From: Oppiella nova | Lineage: Eukaryota > Arthropoda > Arachnida > Sarcoptiformes > Oppiidae | Assembly (NCBI GenBank): GCA_905397405.1 | Contig: CAJPVJ010000571.1 | Location: forward strand, 1 to 22,952 | Length of the DNA stretch: 22,952 nt | Reading direction: 5' to 3' | Shown here: positions 12,416 to 21,505 of the stretch, one piece after another | Position numbering within the stretch: the first letter of the stretch is position 1 | How the letters are laid out: every line of letters begins with the position of its first letter | The notes under the pieces: model-generated | Seen by the model: only the letters and a program-made list of their open reading frames with translations | What the model was told of the DNA's origin: nothing | Database searches by the model: none | Translations under genes and position numbers: made by a program

Positions 12416-15400
12416 AGTATTTCTAAATTTAAACTTTGATTTTCTCAAAATTAAATTATTAAGAAAGGCTATAAAATATAAGGAGTTTAATGCCATTTGA
12501 ATTGATATTTTTTGTTGTATAGAGTATAGTCTCACATAAATTTATATGAATTCCCAAAACGAATCACAACTTTATATAATATTAGATACAATCACGACGT
12601 TTACGTGGGAATTGTATCCTAAAATAAGTCACCAATAAATGAGATTAACCCTCGCTAAAATAAAGTGTCCAAAAATAACATTTTATAAATTAAATCAAAT
12701 GTATACTGTATATGAGAGACGATTAATTAAAAGGATACATTGAAAACCCATCTAAAGCTTTAAAACACATGTAAAATATACAGTTTAAAACATTATCTTG
12801 CTCACACATTACAAATATATATCTGATCTTTTAAAATAAAACCCGGATTATATATAGGCTATGAATTGAAAGATTTTTCATTGGTTTCAATGAAAAATCT
12901 TTCAATTCAAAGCCTATATATAATCCGGGTTTTATTTTAAAAGATCAGATATATATATTTGAATGACTAAACTGAGATTGAAAAGCTTTTGCTTATAAAT
13001 ACTAAACACTTAATGAATTTTTATTGTACCCTTTTTAATAAATCGTTATTCATATATCGATATAATATATTTTAAGATAGTGTACTGAGTACTTTTGATA
13101 TATTAATTTTTACATTACTTCATTTTTAGTAAAATTGTGAAATCATGAATTCAAATCTCTACAATATTTGTTAGTCGTAAATTTAATTGTTTTTAAATAG
13201 CATTACACGCGACATACCAGTCCCCAATTTGGGACTACCTACGCTTCCGACTCATAACTATCGATAATTGTATTCAATTGCAACTTCGCTAATGATTATA
13301 CACTTATATTCAGTTGAGTTCATCGCATATTATATGAGTCTATAATTAAGTTTAAGACATCTTTTGTAACCATAGTGTCGTAAACACCGGAATTCAGTCA
13401 TGAATTCAAAATTACTATATTTTCCACTAAAATAAGTTTTTCAAGCAATTCAATCAAGTCTTGCATCCACTCCCACTTATATTCCCTATTATTTAATATT
13501 TAAGTAATTTCTTATCAATTGTTTTCCATGTTTCATGTCTATTATACTTTCAAACATGTAATATACTGTGCTGTAGATACCCTGCTGCTAAAAATATACA
13601 TAGTTTTGTTATAAATAGATAAAATTATGTCTATTCAGTAGTCTTACTCGATTACCTGTCTATCCCTCCAATTATAACAATAAATGACAATTAAGGCATT
13701 GAAATGAAATAAATTGATTTTAAGACAATTATTTGACATTTGAATAAGAAATTGAATTATTAGCATATTTTAATGAATGAGCAAAAAATGCATAGACATA
13801 GTGAGCTAGTGTAAATTTTATATCAATTCAATGGTTATTTAAATTAATAAACGAGGTCGGTTTGTTGGCCCTTTCCCAAATTAGCTACATTTCCATTTGG
13901 ATTATGAAAGCGTTTTTTATTATTAAATTTATTTTTTAATAACTCGTTTCGCGAGTAAGCTTTGAATTTTAAATTATAAAAGATTTGAAAAAGTTATGAA
14001 CTTTAAAACAAATAACTATAATATATTTTTAAATATTTTAAAAAGTATGATTATAACTTTTTATTTATGTATAACCCTTTATTTATAATCATAACATTTC
14101 TCAATGTTTTTTGATCGATGACTTTGGCAACACATTTATAATTAGACAAAATATTTTGGCAATCAATGAATATTTAATATATAAACAGATTTTTTAAACA
14201 GTTTATTATAGACAGGTATACACTGATTCATAACTTGAAAATTTATTTTTACCATAATAATTTGTGTATAATTTTCAAAAACCTATCAATGTGTGACATG
14301 ACTTCCTATTTACTATAATACAATACTGTTATAGGCCCTTAAACCCATTGAAACTGGCCTTGATTACTAAATTTATTTTAGTATATATTAGTCTGTAATT
14401 TAATTAACCCGTATTTGTCTCAATATAAGATAATCACATTATATCTCAATAATAATTATAAGGTTGCAATGTGAATTTTGCCACTAATTTAATATTTTTT
14501 ATTTTATTTGTGAACTTAAAAACTTTTATTAGCATAGATTAGATATTTATCTCACATTTACAAGTTAAACATAGTATTTTAATGTATATTTTATAATGTT
14601 TTAATTTTAAATAAAAAATTTATGAGAGTACAAAGTATATTTTCCAATCATATAATATGGCAAATAATTATTATATGTTTTAAAATTTATTTACTTATTT
14701 ATTTTCTCACAATTTAATAATTACAGTAGGCTATTGTTTTACACTGAATTGTCTCTGATTAGTTTAGTCGACCATCAATTTGAGTACATAAATAAATGTT
14801 TTCCATTTACTACCACTTTATCCTAATATTAATTCCGTGCCTTATATATCGTATCGAAAGTGGTTGTGAAATATATACACTGGTGAGTTGATTTAATCAA
14901 CTATATTTCGCAAACACTGTATTACGAAATATCACATTATTTTCTGTTAACTCCTATATATTTACGATGTATAAATATATTTATATATATTATATATATT
15001 TATTTATATGTTTATATTTGTAAAAACGTTTTGCACATAATTCTTGATATAACTTAATAACTTCAAAACACTCGTAAGAATTTGAAATATGAGTAGCGAT
15101 TCATATCTGAAAATTCTTGTGTTATTTAAGTGAAAGTGATGGCAAAAAATAGTTGCCTTTTATGTCAAATATAGTGTCGAGTAATGTGTTTCAGTTATAT
15201 ATCTTAATACAAATATATGAATCCATTGTAACCTAAGTGTCATTCACTCATATTATTAAATAGTAGCCCATTGGCGGGGGTTAAACACAAGTGGTCAGGG
15301 TGGTTATTATATTAATCCCATTTAATAATTCAAATAAATTACTTTAATTAAAATAACCCACACACTGATTCTCATAGCAAGTGGGCAAATATCCTACACT

Positions 15401-16770
15401 TTACTATAATTTTATGAACTTGCTTACTTGTCACTATATCTAAAATAAGTGACAATAGAATTAGATTAGCTTGATAAATAATATATTAAGGAAGCTATTA
15501 CCGTAATAAGAAGTAATTAATTAAATATTCCTAGATAATATATGACTGCTCCCACACCCCCGTACTAACCACTGTTTGTTTCAATGTCTGAATGTCTCAT
15601 ATCTTATAGTCTTAATCGAGTGTCACTCAGACTTCCAGCCCACACACGTGTAGACACTTATATGCCAACCCCTTATCAAATATGTGTTTATCGCATAAAC
15701 ACCATGCCTGAGTGAGTATCATACAGTTTATACGGGCAACAACTCCCTGTCCTACCCGACACCTACACGCAAAGCTATTGTGCAAACATAAGCCTTCATA
15801 TTAAGACTCATTGTTAAGAGGAACGACACTTACATTCCGCTGTTTACTACAGAATATTCTGTAAATATATGAGAATATTCTGTGAAAGAGGTTATCGATG
15901 CACTTAAATATAATACAAGATTTATAGATATATTTTTTCAAATAAAGTAGATTATTTATGATTTTAACTGGGGGATTTAAAGTATATTAGATTTTTGTTT
16001 TTCGAAATGTACTGATAAATAATATATAATCTCATGAAATATATTGATACACTTTTTCAATATTAATAACCATATAAAATAATAATGTAACATATTTTCA
16101 ATTAAAATACAGTACTGTATAACGTTATTATATAGTTATTAGTAAATATTTAATACTGTTTGTTATGAAACACTTTTTTAAACACTAATTGGTTTTGACA
16201 TAAATTTTTTGGTTTTTTTCAGGTGAAGCAATTTTAGTAATTATTTTGTGTGTAGAATATTCTTTAATGTTTTATTATTTAATTATTATTAAATAATTAG
16301 ATTTATGTATTTACGGATATTTTGTTTATGTTAGTTACATTACGTAAGAATATTCTCTATTTATTATTCATTGAATTGAACATTTTTGGATATTATATAA
16401 AAATGAAAACAAATTTGATAATATATAATATTTGAAATAACTATAATTATTTTTAATTTTTACAATATAATATTACTAATTATTAATAAACGACTACTTA
16501 TAATATCTTAGAAGTTATTTAATATTAAATCCTAATAATTTTTTGGATAATTAAGTTTTTAATTCATTATAATATAAGTCATTATGATTTTTATAATAAT
16601 TATTATTATCCTAAAATAGATTGTTGATTAACTCGTACTATTATACAATATTTTAATAATCTAACGTTTATACTGCAAATTTTAATGAGAATGTATATAA
16701 ATACTAACGAGTAAATATTTCTTGCTTTTATTATATAAAACTTAATAAATTAATGAGAGTGAGTGAGTGA

Positions 16771-16804
<34 letters not shown>

Positions 16805-19800
16805 TTGCTAAAGTAGAAAGTAGTGAGTATATAAAAATATAATATCATATTCAGTGTACTCAAAAGTAATCTCATATTTTAATGAAATGTCAGGAATTCA
16901 ATACTCCTTTCTATAGAGATTAACCATAAAATCATTTTCAATCTCAAACTGTGACCTCCACTGTCTATGAGCTCAAGTATTCACCGAAAAAAACATCTTA
17001 TTTATAATGACCTAAATATATATGTTTTCCATTCGCTTTACATATCAATCTCATGAATATTAACGTTATATTTATATGTATAGCATTTTTGGTGAACACA
17101 AATATATGCCTAATTAAAATAAATATTTCATTTATCATGGCATATATTATATTATATGTGTTGAGTGCTGTAGCACTGATGTAGGAATACCTATCATAAG
17201 GGGTATTAGATTTAATAAAATGTACACAATAGGGGTTGGCAGGTATGCCCTATGTGAATATATTTGGTGTATAAATTATACGCTCATGGTATATCGTATA
17301 TGCGAGCAGAATTTTGCATTTATTTATTTAATATCATTAATATAAATAGGAATTATGTTTATTACTTATGTTGATATGATTTTTACAGATATATTAATAA
17401 TATATTACATATGGATGTCAAGAAAATTGAGTTTTAATTCTAGCCAACCATTAAATGTATGGCATATGCACTGGGAATACATGGGAATTGAGTCCAGAAT
17501 TTAAATTTTAATGTTTTCGTCATTTAATTTTAATGGGATGTCAACAACAAATATAATATAATACTGTATATTCCTATATATTTATTTTCTCCAGTATACA
17601 AACTCTTATGAAATCATGTTTGAAATATTTTTTATTCAATTCAAACTATTATTATAATGGGTTTGAATTTCTTATGTCTCGAAAACTATCTGTTTTTTCT
17701 TGTATTGAATTAAATATTAAGTTTTGTCTCGATTTTCAACAGTCCTTGCAATCGGGAAATGAAACTTTTATTTTGTCTCTCATTACTAGTATATGAGAGC
17801 AAAAAAATCGCTATTTTTTATTCCGCTTTCTCTTTACGCTTATTATTAATACTTCACTAAATATTTCTTACTTTTAATTACATTCCCATTCAATACCTCA
17901 TGTAATCATTACTATTGGCATACGTGTGCCGATAGTATAATAGGTTTTCCTTATACATACAGAATATTCTGTGTAACTGTTTATACAGTAATACACATGA
18001 TTTGTACTCCAATCGCACAATGCTTTTCTTAATCAGCTATTAATGCGCTTTCAATGTGTATTACATTTGAAAATATTTTGTTTTAATTAATGTTTTTTCT
18101 GTTTTCTTGATGATAAATAGATGACAACTCATATCGTGGGTCTCCGCGAAGGTTTAAGGATCGCAATCACCGGCAAAACGCTGTTAATAAGGACTTGAAG
18201 GGCAGTAATGTACCCCAAATATCGGTGTCCGACTACTCGGAGGTATACTTCCCATACATTTTCCACATATTTTTCAAGCATACATGAATTAGTGATGAGT
18301 AAAAACATATACGGTACATTACGATATATAAATGTCTCCCAAAAGAGTTTAAAGTTTTTTTTGAGAAAAACATCGACTGATAAACAAACTGTGGGTGTAG
18401 TGACCGATACATACTTTAGTGGACCTCCCCGGGGTACTATCTCATGAGATACCGATGCTTTTAGTCTTATTGTTATTAAATAGTTACTCAATCCGTAAGA
18501 TGAATGATGGAAAACATTAACAAATAATGAAATATTTATTTGTCTCAATGTATTCAATACGAGAATAATGTGTTTGTTATGAAATATGTACTCAATTATT
18601 GAATATTCTGTATATTCTGTGACAGAGTTTCTCAAACCGGGGATCACTGGCCAGTAGTGATGGACAGAGCACTGAGAAACAGGAGTCCGATGAGACCACT
18701 ACTGAACACCACGTGTTTGCATACCATAGTCGCAGTCAAACTAGTTTATCGTCATTTGGGGTATTTATGAAATATATGAAATATTTAAAAAGATTTTTGA
18801 TAAATATTTTACACCCACTAGTGTGCGTACATTTGAATATTAAATAAAAATGTTTCACTTGAATAAATATTTAAGTTTCAACTCACTTTTACTAAGTTTT
18901 ACTAGATGTAATATTTTATGTAGCATAAGATTTTGCTTAAAAATCAATACAAGTTTACAAATAGTGTTCATAAGAATAATCATATGATTTAATAATTTAG
19001 TATCAAGATAGATAAATCAAATTAATACATTAATACAAAAATATCCTAGTATTAGATAATAGTTTAATTATAGTAAAATTTATAAACTAATGTTTTTAGT
19101 CAGACTTTAAGTCCACTTACCTTTTCATATGGACTTAAAAATTAATCAAAAATTTTATTTATTTTTGTTATTTTGCATATAAAATAAACCCAACCCATAA
19201 GAGCACCTATACCCTAACTTATAAATCACAGGATTGTAATTAAAATATACACCCCTTTCCCTAATAGGCTCGCAGTGAGAGTCTGTCGAGTGTGTACAGC
19301 GCGGCCGGTGGGGGACGGTATGGCTCAGTGGCGGTCACCGGAGAGATACTCTTCTCCATCAGCTATAACTATAAGGCCGGGGCTATGGAGGTGTACATCA
19401 GGGAGTGTAGGAACTTAGCCCCCGTCGACACCAAACGTATGCGGTCTGACCCGTAAGTAAACAATTATACAAATAATGATTGATGTCTAATGGGATCGGT
19501 ATATGTGTGGCACAGTTACGTGAAGGTATACCTACTGCCCGATCGGACAAAGAGTGGTAAACGTAAGACGAAAGTCAAGAAACACACACTGAATCCGGTG
19601 TTCGAAGAAGTGCTCAAGTTTTATATGACTATCTCGGAGGTGGAGACCCGGGACCTATGGCTCACTGTCTGGCACTCAGACATCTTCGGTCGCAACGACT
19701 TTCTCGGCGAAGTGTCCCTTCCCTTAGGCCACGAGGTGTTTGAGACGCCCGGCCTTAAGTGGTATCCACTCCAGGAAAGGGTAGGCGTCGATGACACAGT

Positions 19801-20563
19801 AATATATTATTTACAACAACTTATTAGCTTGCTTACAATCCTAATGAAATTTGTGCATTTAGATCGATGCGTGCGATAACCAAAACAACTACAAGGGCGA
19901 CATATTCTTGGCCCTCAAATATATGACTCCCGACGCCCAGCGCCATCGCACCGGTAGTCCACAGCGAGCGGCTACACCGAGCAAAGGCGAGCTCCATGTG
20001 CTCATTAAAGAGGCTCACAATCTGACGGCCACCCGGTCTAACGGCACATCCGATCCGTTTTGCAAGAGGTCTGCACACATCCCTGTCCTCTCATCCCTAC
20101 ACCCATGACTCCTATGTATTAACTGTATGTCTGATTCGCACCGTTAGCTATCTATTGCCAGAGAAGTCCAAAGCGAGTAAACAGAAGACCCCGGTCATCA
20201 AGAAGACGTGTAATCCCAAGTGGAACCACACCTTCATATTCGAGGACCTGTCTGTACAGGACCTGACCGAACGGTGCCTGGAGTTGACGATCTGGGACTA
20301 CGACAAGATCACGAGTAATGACTTCCTGGGAGGCGTACGGCTAGGCATGGGGAATGGTATGCCATTTTTGAGACATATTTGCCGGTAAATAGTTTTAAAT
20401 ATATTTTTGGTATTTTTAAGGCAAACACGACGGAAGGCCGTGTGATTGGATGGACTCCATGGGCGATGAAATAGCTCTGTGGCATCAGATGATGGACAGG
20501 CCTAATATGTGGGTCTACGGAGAGCTACACTTGCGGCCCAGTATGCAAACCCGGCGCTCTTAA
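1407..20563 (+). CDS. btsz: Synaptotagmin-like protein (bitesize/Slp family) with tandem C2 domains; 5'-partial, eight exons
   Basis: The exons at 1407-5798, 18121-18242, 18626-18760, 19268-19452, 19516-19780, 19863-20068, 20148-20356 and 20421-20563 join in one frame: 5655 nt after the two leading bases, 1884 residues and TAA. Every junction is GT-AG and the phases match. The first ~1460 residues are acidic and Ser-rich, and look disordered. C2A spans about residues 1574-1699 and C2B about 1710-1878. The terminal WMDSMGDE / LWHQMMDRPN / LRPSM motif is characteristic of Slp/bitesize proteins and separates them from classical synaptotagmins. Family members bind phospholipids through C2 domains and act in membrane traffic; Drosophila bitesize also organises actin and Moesin at epithelial junctions. 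No N-terminal Rab27-binding Slp-homology domain and no transmembrane segment is visible. The symbol is by family resemblance; orthology is not proven. Confidence 0.88.
5887..5892 (+). terminator. Possible intronic poly(A) signal ATTAAA
   Basis: ATTAAA lies 24 bp after the in-frame TAA (5861-5863) that is reached if the donor at 5799 is not used. It would allow a short transcript ending in the intron. Such hexamers are common by chance in AT-rich DNA, so this is only a candidate. Confidence 0.25.
6661..6687. repeat. GC-rich palindrome in AT-rich intron
   Basis: The core TACCGGCGCCGGTA (6668-6681) is a perfect 14-bp palindrome. It is extended by ATTACA on the left and TGTAAT on the right, with one unpaired T at 6667. 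It contains three CpG dinucleotides in a region otherwise almost free of G and C. It could be a binding site for a dimeric factor or a small foldback; the function is unknown. Confidence 0.6.
9017..9070. repeat. Compound microsatellite (GTGA)n(GT)n(GA)n
   Basis: GT repeats with two GTGA interruptions run from 9017 to 9047, followed by (GA)n at 9048-9070. The tract directly abuts copy 1 of the duplicated A-B unit and supplies its left (GA)n border. A tract of the same order and polarity lies at 16754-16804. Confidence 0.9.
9071..9247 (+). repeat. Permuted inverted duplication, copy 1 (order A-B)
   Basis: Segment A (9071-9184) is followed immediately by segment B (9182-9247); the two overlap by the three bases TTA at 9182-9184. 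The copy is flanked by (GA)n on both sides. A is identical over 114 bases to the reverse complement of 9435-9548. B matches the reverse complement of 9581-9646 at 65 of 66 positions. The order of A and B relative to the (GA)n tract is rotated compared with copy 2. Confidence 0.93.
9247..9282. repeat. (GA)18 microsatellite
   Basis: This is an uninterrupted GA run on the right side of copy 1 of the A-B unit. It corresponds to the (CT)n at 9549-9580 in inverted copy 2. Confidence 0.95.
9435..9646 (-). repeat. Permuted inverted duplication, copy 2 (order B-(GA)n-A on the - strand)
   Basis: Read on the + strand this is A' (9435-9548), (CT)n (9549-9580) and B' (9581-9646). On the - strand it reads B-(GA)n-A, so the unit is rotated relative to copy 1. 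Both ends carry TTA/TAA (9435-9437 and 9644-9646), and the same triplet forms the A/B junction of copy 1. The near identity of the copies implies recent origin or gene conversion. Open frames starting MITKKDW in both copies are by-products of the duplication, with low-complexity Leu-Ser tails from the CT tract. Confidence 0.93.
12382..12414. repeat. (GA)n microsatellite
   Basis: This is a perfect GA run of about 33 bp inside the large intron, preceded by TATTCTC. It is not associated with copies of the A or B segments. Confidence 0.95.
12815..12956. repeat. Near-perfect long hairpin (69-bp arms, 4-nt loop)
   Basis: The left arm 12815-12883 pairs with the right arm 12888-12956 around a four-base loop, GTTT (12884-12887). 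There is a single A/A mismatch (12861 with 12910). Arm sequence is complex, including AACCCGGATT, so this is not simple AT palindromicity. No clear target-site duplication can be separated from the TA-rich flanks. It could be a foldback/MITE-like element, a hairpin-RNA source, a product of template switching at a replication fork, or a foldback sequencing or assembly artefact. Confidence 0.95.
15541..15840. promoter_or_regulatory. GC-elevated island in the large intron (candidate regulatory or non-coding transcribed element)
   Basis: By hand count two 60-base lines here hold about 43% and 48% G+C, clearly above the surrounding AT-rich intron. It contains an E-box CACGTG at 15645-15650 and several C-rich runs. 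No convincing open frame with splice borders was found on either strand, so it is not called an exon. A conserved enhancer, an alternative first exon or remnant repeat are all possible. Confidence 0.3.
15849..15862. repeat. ACAGAATATTCTGT palindrome, copy 1
   Basis: This is a perfect 14-bp palindrome. A second AGAATATTCT lies 21 bp downstream at 15872-15881. The core equals two inverted nGAAn units, the minimal heat-shock-factor half-pair, but a properly spaced third unit is missing. Confidence 0.6.
16254..16263. repeat. AGAATATTCT palindrome
   Basis: This is a 10-bp copy of the recurrent palindrome in the large intron. Another copy lies at 16347-16356. Confidence 0.55.
16754..16804. repeat. 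Compound microsatellite (GAGT)n(GT)n(GA)n
   Basis: GAGT/GTGA repeats are followed by GT repeats and then (GA)n. The order and polarity match the tract at 9017-9070, although the flanking unique sequence differs. Confidence 0.93.
17959..17972. repeat. ACAGAATATTCTGT palindrome, copy 2
   Basis: This is the same perfect 14-bp palindrome as at 15849-15862, located 148 bp upstream of the exon at 18121. Confidence 0.6.
18121..18242 (+). CDS. btsz: Slp-like protein exon 2 of window (linker)
   Basis: This exon has acceptor AAATAG and donor GGAG|GTATAC. The first two bases complete the Asp codon left open by the giant exon; 40 codons then run in phase and end on a complete Glu codon. The product is basic then polar (RGSPRRFKDRNHRQN ... 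VPQISVSDYSE), with no recognised domain. It lies between the disordered region and the C2 domains. Only this frame is open across the exon, and it agrees with both neighbours. Confidence 0.8.
18243..18625 (+). other. Intron (383 bp)
   Basis: A GTATAC donor and GACAG acceptor bound this phase-0 intron. It contains a 14-bp palindrome TATCTCATGAGATA at 18438-18451 and GAATATTC at 18601-18608 near the acceptor. The long - strand open frame crossing it (18129-18647) has no splice or homology support. Confidence 0.7.
18626..18760 (+). CDS. btsz: Slp-like protein exon 3 of window (linker)
   Basis: This 45-codon, phase 0-0 exon lies between acceptor GACAG and donor TTTGGG|GTATTT. It encodes a Ser/Thr/Glu-rich linker (SSDGQSTEKQESDETTTEHH). 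Because its length is a multiple of three it could be skipped without changing frame. An AG two bases further on would break the frame, which fixes the acceptor at 18625. Confidence 0.8.
18761..19267 (+). other. Intron (507 bp)
   Basis: This AT-rich phase-0 intron lies between GTATTT and a pyrimidine-rich acceptor (ACCCCTTTCCCTAATAG). No other feature is seen in it. Confidence 0.75.
19268..19452 (+). CDS. btsz: Slp-like protein exon 4 of window: start of C2A
   Basis: The exon encodes RSESLSSVYSAAGGGRYGSV, a segment typical just before C2A in bitesize-type proteins. The first C2A strands follow (GEILFSISYNYKAGAMEVYI) and then loop 1 (LAPVDTKRMRSDP). Both loop-1 acidic positions are present (VD and SDP). 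The donor is GACCC|GTAAGT, the best donor match in the gene. The exon leaves CC, completed to Pro by the first base of the next exon. Confidence 0.93.
19516..19780 (+). CDS. btsz: Slp-like protein exon 5 of window: rest of C2A
   Basis: The exon continues YVKVYLLPDRTKSGKRKTKV, the basic polylysine-like strand, then HTLNPVFEEVLKF and loop 3, WHSDIFGRNDFLGE. By alignment to synaptotagmin C2A the first loop-3 Asp is replaced by His (WHSD) while the next two Asp remain. The exon ends at WYPLQER with donor AAAGG|GTAGGC in phase 0. The introns on either side are 63 and 82 bp. Confidence 0.93.
19863..20068 (+). CDS. btsz: Slp-like protein exon 6 of window: C2A-C2B linker and start of C2B
   Basis: The acceptor is CATTTAG. 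The exon encodes a short linker (IDACDNQNNYKG) and the first C2B strands (DIFLALKYMTPD). A second linker follows (QRHRTGSPQRAATPSKG), then GELHVLIKEAHNL and loop 1 (TATRSNGTSDPFCK). The first loop-1 Asp of synaptotagmin C2B is Arg here; the second (SDP) is kept. The donor AAGAG|GTCTGC is weak but is the only one that preserves the domain. It leaves AG, completed to Ser. Confidence 0.92.
20148..20356 (+). CDS. btsz: Slp-like protein exon 7 of window: C2B core
   Basis: This exon encodes YLLPEKSKASKQKTPVIKK (the basic strand), CNPKWNHTFIFEDL and loop 3, WDYDKITSNDFLGG. All three loop-3 Asp are present, unlike in C2A. The donor GAATG|GTATGC leaves one G. A 79-bp intron precedes it and a 64-bp intron follows. 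Confidence 0.93.
20421..20563 (+). CDS. btsz: Slp-like protein terminal exon: C2B end and stop
   Basis: The acceptor is TTTTTAAG. The exon encodes the diagnostic Slp/bitesize C-terminal helix and strand, GKHDGRPCDWMDSMGDE, LWHQMMDRPN and ELHLRPSMQ, and ends TRRS-TAA at 20561-20563. This conserved ending is the strongest single reason for choosing the Slp family over synaptotagmin, rabphilin or Doc2. Confidence 0.94.
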
Positions 20564-20586
20564 TGCTAGGAATATGTCTTATATTA

Positions 20587-20592
20587 AATAAA
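20587..20592 (+). terminator. Poly(A) signal AATAAA of the Slp-like gene
   Basis: AATAAA lies 24 bp after the stop codon, implying a very short 3' UTR unless a later signal is used. Other AATAAA hexamers occur downstream by chance in this AT-rich sequence. Confidence 0.55.
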
Positions 20593-21471
20593 ATTAATTA
20601 GATTTACTATTAATTACATAACTATTGTCTACAAAATGAGGTGAATATACAGTATATTGAATGACTGAATGACATGACAATCAAATTGTTTATTATATTA
20701 ATACTATAATTTAAGAAAATATATTTAATACACTCTAGAGTCTAGACATACCTTATATTAAAATTATGATTACAAATTCTATCTATTCTAATAACCTATT
20801 AAATTATATTCACATTCAATGAACCTTCATTATAGTGAACAGTTATTTATCGATTTTAAAATTTAATTTATAATTTAACAAGTTGGTTACTTATTTGACA
20901 CATTATTAAATTATTTGATAGATTTAACACTAATAAACATAAATCTGTTGATTATATTTATACAATTATTATTCACTATAACGAGAGACATTGAATGTGT
21001 GGTTTGTATAAATAGTTTTTTGATAGCATTGCACACAATTTATCACATAATTATCAGGCACAAATCAAATTTCAAAATAAATCCTAACATTATATTTCCA
21101 TGAGTTTGTCTTCCGTTAACACCACATATACTGTCATAAAAATAATACTTATTTTGAATGAAATCAACACATTTTCCCACTTTTATTGTATATTATGTGT
21201 TGATTACCACGAGTTTTAAGAATCTGTTCGAAAATACCGGTGAAAATGTCTTAAAGACCAGAATATTCTTGCGAATAATTAACGGAATATTCTGTACTCT
21301 TTGTTAATTAAGCCTAAAATCTAAATGAATTGACTTATATTATTAATTGCTATATATATGATTCATATTTTTGCCATAAATTGAATTAGAAATATATAAA
21401 TTGTAATTATACAAGGAAGTTTAACAAGCAAATGTTTATTTTCTAACAAAACAAACATATTTTTACGAATA

Positions 21472-21474
<3 letters not shown>

Positions 21475-21502
<28 letters not shown>
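21475..21502. repeat. (TA)n microsatellite
   Basis: This is an uninterrupted TA run of about 28 bp in the intergenic region. Confidence 0.95.

Positions 21503-21505
<3 letters not shown>

Larger units (their letters stand above)
5799..18120 (+). other. 12.3-kb intron of the Slp-like gene
   Basis: This intron is bounded by GTATGT at 5799 and AAATAG at 18115-18120. The two flanking exons agree in phase: one base (G) is left by the first and completed by AT of the second. The interior is AT-rich and rich in stops, and I found no convincing additional exon. It contains the microsatellites, inverted duplication, hairpin, palindromes and GC-elevated island listed separately. Stretches 5900-6650, 6700-9000, 9700-12350, 13000-15500 and 16850-17950 otherwise show only low-complexity AT-rich sequence. 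Microexons or alternative first exons could be hidden here. Confidence 0.75.

Noticed and set aside
13219-13236. Small hairpin AGTCCC-CAATTT-GGGACT in a slightly GC-richer patch
   Set aside because: A six-base stem with no tRNA or snoRNA features around it is too little to support an RNA gene.
15872-15887. Full heat-shock element at the palindrome pair
   Set aside because: The third GAA after GAATATTC is one base out of register (TGTGAA), so the canonical three-unit spacing is not met.
18129-18647. 172-codon open frame on the - strand
   Set aside because: It overlaps two well-supported + strand exons and their intron, and shows no domain. It is most likely a shadow frame.
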